A DNA stretch of 10,900 nt. Origin: Bacteroidota bacterium (lineage in GTDB: Bacteria > Bacteroidota > Bacteroidia > Flavobacteriales_F > PHOS-HE28). Both the position numbers and the translations under genes were made by a program. The DNA lies in the NCBI GenBank assembly GCA_023412755.1, contig JAEZCB010000177.1:1-10900 (forward strand), read 5' to 3'. Shown piece by piece: positions 6,518 through 10,900 of this stretch. The notes beneath the pieces are model-generated. The model ran no database searches, was not told the origin of the DNA, and saw nothing but the letters and a program-made list of their open reading frames with translations. Within the stretch, counting starts at the first letter, position 1, and each line of letters begins with the position of its first letter.

Positions 6518-8800
6518 ATGGAACTCGAGACCACGGAAATGGCGGCGATGGCCGCGCAGTTCATCAATTCCACTGGCAGGCACGTCTTCCTTACGGGCAA
6601 GGCGGGTACTGGCAAGACCACATTTCTGCGGCAGCTTGCCAACAGCACCCACAAGCGCTACATCATCCTCGCGCCTACTGGTATCGCCGCGCTCAATGCA
6701 GGTGGGGTCACCATCCATTCCCAATTCCTGCTGCCATTCGGATCCTTCATCCCCGAGCGAAAATTGCCAGCGGACATTGGCGAGTATGGTAGCTTCCATG
6801 ATCGTGATGGGCTGGCGCGAAAACATCCGCTCAACGCCTTGCGCCGAAACGTGTTGCGCGATGTGGACCTGTTGGTGATCGATGAGGTGAGCATGTTGCG
6901 CGCCGACCTGCTGGATGCGATCGACTTCCGAATGCGCAGTGTTCGCCGGCGGCATGATCTGCCGTTCGGGGGTGCGCAGGTGCTCCTGATCGGAGACCTT
7001 TTCCAGCTACCGCCGGTGGTGAAGGATGATGAGTGGCATGTGCTGAGCCGCTGGTACCGCAGCATGCACTTCTTCGAGGCGCGTGTGCTGAAGGAAGCGG
7101 GTTATGCCCACATCGAACTGGACCGCATCTTCCGGCAGAAGGACGAACATTTCATCCGGATCCTGAACAACCTGCGTGAGAACCGCGTCACCGCCCAGGA
7201 TGTGGAGGAGCTGAACCGGCACTACCGTCCGATGATCACACCGGAGGAGACCAAGGGTGTGATCACTCTCACCACGCACAACCGCATGGCCGATGAGATC
7301 AATGAGCGTGCGCTGAAGGAGCTGCCGGGCGAAGCACGGGTGTATGATGCGGAGTTGGAAGGTGATTTCCCCCGATCGATGTTCCCCGTGCTGGAGAACA
7401 TCGCCTTGAAGGCCGGGGCGCAGATCATGTTCGTCCGCAACGATCCCGAGAAGATGTACTTCAACGGAAAGCTTGCGCGTGTGGAGCGGATCGGTGCTGA
7501 TACGATCGAAGTGCGCATGCTGGATGATGACCGGCCATACAAATTGAAACGCGAAACATGGGAGAACAAACGGTACGCCGTGGATCCCGTGACCAAAGAA
7601 CAGAAGGAGGAGGTGCTGGGCACGTTCGAACAATACCCGATCAAGCTGGCGTGGGCGATCACCGTGCACAAGAGCCAGGGCCTCACGTTCGACAAGGCCA
7701 TCATCGATGTGGGCAGCGCCTTCGCGCCGGGGCAGGTGTATGTGGCGCTCTCACGGCTTCGCTCGCTGGAAGGGCTCATCCTGCGTACCCGGATCGATCC
7801 GGCGGTGGTGACCAACGATCGCGATGTGATCGCCTTTTCGGAAGCACGGCATGCACAGCCGCCGCTTCAGCAACAGCTGCGCGAACAACAGTTGTACTAT
7901 CTGCGCAACATGCTCCTGGGTTGCTTCGATCTTTCCGATGCCATCAAGCGTACCGGGAACATCATCCGCGAGCATGATCCATCCAGCTTCGAGGAAGAAC
8001 GCATGCGTACCGCCCTGCCTGCGTTGCTCGAACAGATGAAGGCGGAGGAGGAGAACCTGCGCAAATTCCAGGGGCAGCTGATGCGTCTGGTGCATGAGAT
8101 GGACAGGCCCGTGCTGTTGGAGAGGATCGAAAAGGGTGCCGGGTATTATGCCGCCATAGTTCCTCGGTGGATGAAGGACCTGCTCAAGCACCTGGCCGCC
8201 GTGGAACGGGCCAGCCGATCGAAACAGTACGCCGATGATCTGCGCGAACTTGATGGCATGCTGATGCAGAAGCACGGCATGATCGCACGTGCCGGCCATG
8301 TGGCCACCTGCATACTGAACGACAGGGAGGTGACCCGGCCCGCGGAACTGGAAAAGGAACTTTCGGCCCAACGCACAAGGCTGGTGGAGGAAGTGCAGGC
8401 TTGGGCGGTGGACGAGTTGGGCGAACTCACCACACGGAGCGGTCGCAAAAGGAGAAGGCGGACAGAAGGTGATGCTCCCGCACAGAAGACGAAAAAGATC
8501 AAAGGCGAGACCTACCTGCGCACCTACGTGCTCTTCAAGGAGGGGAAGGATCCGGATGCGATCGCTGCCGAACGGGGCTTGTCCAGAAGCACGATCGAAG
8601 GACACCTGGCACGTGGCATAGCCGAAGGTGTGATCGAACTGCATGAGGCGATCGCCGAAGAGGCAGCCGAGGAGATCACCGGGTGGATGCAGGAGCACCC
8701 GGAGAGTGGCCTGAATGAAGCGAGGGCACATTTCGGCGATCGCTACTCCTTCGGCCAGTTGCGCATGGTGCAGGCGTGGTCGAAGCGGGAGCCGGCATAA
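6518..8800 (+). CDS. PIF1/RecD-like DNA helicase with C-terminal RecQ-type helix-turn-helix
   Basis: The product is a 760-residue superfamily 1 helicase acting on DNA with ATP. Core motifs are Walker A GKAGTGKT (27-34), the APTGIAALNAGG motif Ia region (52-63), Walker B VIDEVSM (120-126), motif III GDLFQLPP (159-166), the TVHKSQGLTFDKAIID motif (382-397) and motif VI YVALSR (408-413). Residues 440-640 are helical and charged. They are followed by a basic linker GRKRRRR (642-648) and a domain at about 664-755 resembling the HTH_40 domain of RecQ-family C-termini (AAERGLSRSTIEGHLARGIAEG, split at 684-697 and 698-704). I chose the ATG at 6518 because homologues begin just before a short helix and the Walker A motif; the frame is open to an ATG at 6410, adding 36 residues of low-complexity look. 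A role in replication or repair is inferred; the exact substrate is unknown. Confidence 0.9.
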   Translation: MELETTEMAAMAAQFINSTGRHVFLTGKAGTGKTTFLRQLANSTHKRYIILAPTGIAALNAGGVTIHSQFLLPFGSFIPERKLPADIGEYGSFHDRDGLARKHPLNALRRNVLRDVDLLVIDEVSMLRADLLDAIDFRMRSVRRRHDLPFGGAQVLLIGDLFQLPPVVKDDEWHVLSRWYRSMHFFEARVLKEAGYAHIELDRIFRQKDEHFIRILNNLRENRVTAQDVEELNRHYRPMITPEETKGVITLTTHNRMADEINERALKELPGEARVYDAELEGDFPRSMFPVLENIALKAGAQIMFVRNDPEKMYFNGKLARVERIGADTIEVRMLDDDRPYKLKRETWENKRYAVDPVTKEQKEEVLGTFEQYPIKLAWAITVHKSQGLTFDKAIIDVGSAFAPGQVYVALSRLRSLEGLILRTRIDPAVVTNDRDVIAFSEARHAQPPLQQQLREQQLYYLRNMLLGCFDLSDAIKRTGNIIREHDPSSFEEERMRTALPALLEQMKAEEENLRKFQGQLMRLVHEMDRPVLLERIEKGAGYYAAIVPRWMKDLLKHLAAVERASRSKQYADDLRELDGMLMQKHGMIARAGHVATCILNDREVTRPAELEKELSAQRTRLVEEVQAWAVDELGELTTRSGRKRRRRTEGDAPAQKTKKIKGETYLRTYVLFKEGKDPDAIAAERGLSRSTIEGHLARGIAEGVIELHEAIAEEAAEEITGWMQEHPESGLNEARAHFGDRYSFGQLRMVQAWSKREPA

Positions 8801-8821
8801 GCAGCAGGCTGTTTCGCTTAT
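8797..8821. terminator. Weak hairpin at the helicase / phosphate-transporter convergent junction
   Basis: ATAAGC (8797-8802) pairs with GCTTAT (8816-8821) over a 13-base loop. The two arms contain the stop codons of the two convergent genes (8798-8800 plus, 8820-8818 minus). No T-run follows on either strand, so it may be no more than an mRNA 3' end structure or chance. Confidence 0.25.
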
Positions 8822-10557
8822 CGCGGTTTGGGCTGGATGGGCCCAGGCCCTTCGGAGGCCTCGGGAGCGGGCCGTTTTTGCAAGGCCTCCTCCACTTCCT
8901 GCACGTGCTCGAGCGTGCGAAAAGCATCGGCAGGAAGCATCAATTCCGCCACGGCGAGGGTGAGATCATGGGTGCTGCGGACCAACGCCCGGTTCACCAG
9001 AAGCGCCGTGCTCAGGTCCATGCTCCTGAGGTCGCCACTGCGGGTGGCCTCATTCACCGTGTGCATGGCCCCTTCATCATCGACTTCCAACTGACGCAGA
9101 ATGGTGGCCAGTTGCACCGTTCTTTCCTCCTCTGGCATGTTCTCCAAAACACGGGATAGTTTCATGTGCGTACCGATCATGCGCTTTCGAAGCTGTGCAT
9201 GATAGCGCTGCAGGATGCCCCCGGTATCAAGGAAGGAATCCAGGTTCGCCTTCACATCCTTCAATGCCTTCGCCGCATACAATGTGAGCCGCGCCGAGTG
9301 GACCGCCCGATCCAGCAGGCGGGACTCCTGCTCATTCATTTCCCGTGCCTCCACGGCCGTGGCGTAGGTGAGGATCTCTGCTTGGATCCTTTTGAGCATG
9401 GTATATCGTTCATCCGCCGGCAGGTCGCGCTCATGATCGCGCAGAACATCGGGGGGCAGCACCAGGGAAGGTTCGATCTCCAACAACTGAAGGTGGTGTG
9501 CCAGGGTTCTTACGATCAACCCCCAGACCTCCTTCTGTATCCCGGCCACTGCGGCCTCTGGAACATCCGGTGCGATCTCCCCGATATAAAAGGTATGCCG
9601 ATCTTCATTCTCCGGCACCAGCCGCTCCACGAGTCTGGCGAACCGGGCGGTGAACGGAGCCACCAACAGCACACCGGCCAGATTGAATAGCGTGTGGAAC
9701 AGCGCCAGACCCATCACAGGATCCGCAGCTTCGCCAAGGAATAGCAGAATAATGCGCATGTAAAGCGGAAAGGCGATCAATGCCAGCAAAGCGGCGATAA
9801 CGTTGAATGCCAGGTGGGACCATGCCAGGCGCTTCTTTACCACCGCGCCGCCCAGTGCACCGAGGAAACCGGTGACCGTGGTACCCACGTTGCAACCAAT
9901 GATAGCGAACGCGCCTTCACGCAGATCGAACAGGCCGGCATACAAAGCGGTAAGAAGTATGGCCACAGTGGCGGAGCTGCTTTGCATGGCCGCGGTGAGC
10001 AAAAGGCCCAGGAGGATGAAGTGCACCGGTGTGGCATCAACAAGCATGGCCGGATCGATGTGATCGGTGAAGGCGGCCACACTATCCTTCATGTGATCCA
10101 ATCCAAGGAATAGGAATCCAAACCCCACCAGCAAGTGGCTTACCTGATGGTAACGCTGGGATTTGCCGAGGAAGATCAAGATCAAGCCTCCTATGGCGAT
10201 CAAGGGCAGCGCCATTTCCTCGATATCCAGTTTGAACCCGATGGTGGCCACGATCCAACTTGTTGCCGTAGTGCCTATGTTGCTGCCCAGCACCACGCCT
10301 ATGCCACCCACCAACCCAACGATACCCGCACCAACAAAGGCCAGCACCATCAAGGTGACTGCGGAACTGCTCTGAAGCACGGCCGTGGCCAATGTGCCGG
10401 TAAGGATGGCGCGCAGGCTCGTGCTCGTTCCTTCACGCACAAGGTTTTTGAAACCGCGGCCGCCAAGCTTGGCGATGGAATCCTCGATCAAACGAATGCC
10501 GAACAGAAAGATCCCCAGCCCTGCCAGCAGCAACCAGATATCCAGATGTTCCCACAT
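8818..10557 (-). CDS. Na+/phosphate cotransporter family protein (NptA/PF02690 type) with PhoU-like tail
   Basis: The product is a 579-residue inner-membrane protein of the Na/Pi-cotransporter II-related family, expected to move phosphate or another anion with Na+. The inverted-repeat core is visible: QSSSA at 62-66 and again at 192-196, with matching GSNIGTT (91-97) and GCNVGTT (221-227). About eight hydrophobic helices end near residue 303. The remaining 270 residues are charged and helical, and residues about 345-555 resemble a PhoU-like domain, the common architecture in bacterial members. I chose the ATG at 10557 (MWEHLDIW, directly before helix 1); a TTG at 10569 would add four residues. 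No pho regulatory genes are adjacent. Convergent with the helicase gene (17-base gap) and divergent from aspS. The substrate is inferred from the family only. Confidence 0.92.
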   Translation of the reverse strand: MWEHLDIWLLLAGLGIFLFGIRLIEDSIAKLGGRGFKNLVREGTSTSLRAILTGTLATAVLQSSSAVTLMVLAFVGAGIVGLVGGIGVVLGSNIGTTATSWIVATIGFKLDIEEMALPLIAIGGLILIFLGKSQRYHQVSHLLVGFGFLFLGLDHMKDSVAAFTDHIDPAMLVDATPVHFILLGLLLTAAMQSSSATVAILLTALYAGLFDLREGAFAIIGCNVGTTVTGFLGALGGAVVKKRLAWSHLAFNVIAALLALIAFPLYMRIILLFLGEAADPVMGLALFHTLFNLAGVLLVAPFTARFARLVERLVPENEDRHTFYIGEIAPDVPEAAVAGIQKEVWGLIVRTLAHHLQLLEIEPSLVLPPDVLRDHERDLPADERYTMLKRIQAEILTYATAVEAREMNEQESRLLDRAVHSARLTLYAAKALKDVKANLDSFLDTGGILQRYHAQLRKRMIGTHMKLSRVLENMPEEERTVQLATILRQLEVDDEGAMHTVNEATRSGDLRSMDLSTALLVNRALVRSTHDLTLAVAELMLPADAFRTLEHVQEVEEALQKRPAPEASEGPGPIQPKPR

Positions 10558-10566
10558 GTTACAGGG

Positions 10567-10599
10567 CAAATATCCATTTTAAGGTCTTATGCACGAAAA
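10567..10599 (-). promoter_or_regulatory. Candidate promoter of the Na/Pi transporter gene
   Basis: On the minus strand GATATTTG (10574-10567) is one base from the Bacteroidota -7 element TAnnTTTG. A TTTT (10599-10596), one base from the -33 TTTG, lies 21 bases upstream. The ATG follows the -7 element by only 9 bases, so the transcript would have almost no leader. The match is partial and the call weak. Confidence 0.25.
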
Positions 10600-10637
10600 G
10601 CCCCGACCATACAACAACGGTCATGAAGCCATGCCGG

Positions 10638-10645
10638 TAACTTCG
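10638..10645 (+). promoter_or_regulatory. Candidate -7 element of the aspS promoter
   Basis: TAACTTCG is one base from TAnnTTTG and sits 18 bases before the aspS ATG, a sensible distance for a short leader. No TTTG-like -33 element is visible at the expected distance, so support is limited. Confidence 0.28.
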
Positions 10646-10663
10646 CCCCCTGTATAGAACATC

Positions 10664-10900
10664 ATGTACCGTACACACACCTGTGGCGAACTCCGCCTCA
10701 CGCATTCTGGCCAGCAAGTAACTCTTTCGGGCTGGGTACAGCGCATCCGCTTCATGGGCGGCCTGACGTTCGTGGACCTGCGCGATCGTTACGGCATCAC
10801 ACAACTCAGCTTCAACATGGAGCGCGATGCGGCACTGTGTGCAAAGGCCAATGCCCTGGGCCGGGAATTCGTGTTGCAGGCTGAAGGAACGGTGAAGGAA
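10664..10900 (+). CDS. aspS: Aspartyl-tRNA synthetase, N-terminal part (runs off the window)
   Basis: The first 79 codons of a cytoplasmic class II aminoacyl-tRNA synthetase that charges tRNA-Asp. The start MYRTHTCGELRL followed by VTLSGWVQRIR and GGLTFVDLRDRYGITQL is the highly conserved N-terminal OB-fold anticodon-binding domain of bacterial AspRS. The catalytic domain lies beyond the window. The frame has no stop up to base 10900. The 106-base gap upstream separates it from the divergent phosphate-transporter gene and should hold its promoter. Confidence 0.95.
   Translation, partial: MYRTHTCGELRLTHSGQQVTLSGWVQRIRFMGGLTFVDLRDRYGITQLSFNMERDAALCAKANALGREFVLQAEGTVKE

Noticed and set aside
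7751..8731. Minus-strand open frame of 326 codons opposite the helicase C-terminal half
   Set aside because: The composition is that of an antisense shadow and no recognisable domain is visible, while the plus strand has complete helicase motifs.
10135..10626. Plus-strand open frame of 163 codons opposite the start of the Na/Pi transporter gene
   Set aside because: It overlaps the conserved QSSSA/GSNIGTT coding region on the other strand, and its product has no domain features.

Overview
The window reads as an ordinary chromosomal stretch from a member of the Bacteroidota, probably a moderately GC-rich Flavobacteriales-type lineage. The evidence is a secreted PKD protein ending in a type IX secretion (T9SS) sorting domain, a YtxJ-type bacilliredoxin, a helicase with a RecQ-type C-terminal helix-turn-helix, an aspartyl-tRNA synthetase whose start looks like the Bacteroidota form, and translation starts with little Shine-Dalgarno signal. 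No mobile element, CRISPR array, tRNA or rRNA was seen.

Region 1 (1-3774, + strand) is the distal part of a compact terminal-oxidase operon. It holds a heme-copper oxidase subunit I with a fused subunit III-like tail (5' end outside the window), a three-helix membrane protein of unknown function, the copper-insertion factor CtaG and a membrane-anchored monoheme cytochrome c. The genes overlap by 4, 7 and 4 bases, which points to translational coupling. Subunit I belongs to a divergent subgroup: the K-channel lysine position reads Gln, and the subunit III-like tail lacks several usual subunit III residues. A weak hairpin with a T-run follows the cytochrome gene.

Region 2 (3839-5938, + strand) encodes a 699-residue secreted, cysteine-rich protein. 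It is built from two alternating PKD-like module types (A-B-A-B-A-B-A) and a C-terminal T9SS sorting domain. The A modules are nearly identical to each other, while the B modules have diverged.

Region 3 (5941-8800) has a minus-strand ytxJ (bacillithiol-linked redox protein), convergent with the PKD gene. A 235-base divergent intergenic stretch separates it from a plus-strand PIF1/RecD-like helicase with a C-terminal helix-turn-helix.

Region 4 (8818-10900) has a minus-strand Na+/phosphate-cotransporter-family protein with a PhoU-like tail, convergent with the helicase gene. The start of aspS (plus strand) diverges from it and runs off the window.

Only region 1 forms an evident functional unit; the remaining genes look like independent units. 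The observations most worth a second look are the unusual oxidase with its uncharacterised small membrane partner and the two-speed evolution of the alternating modules in the PKD protein.
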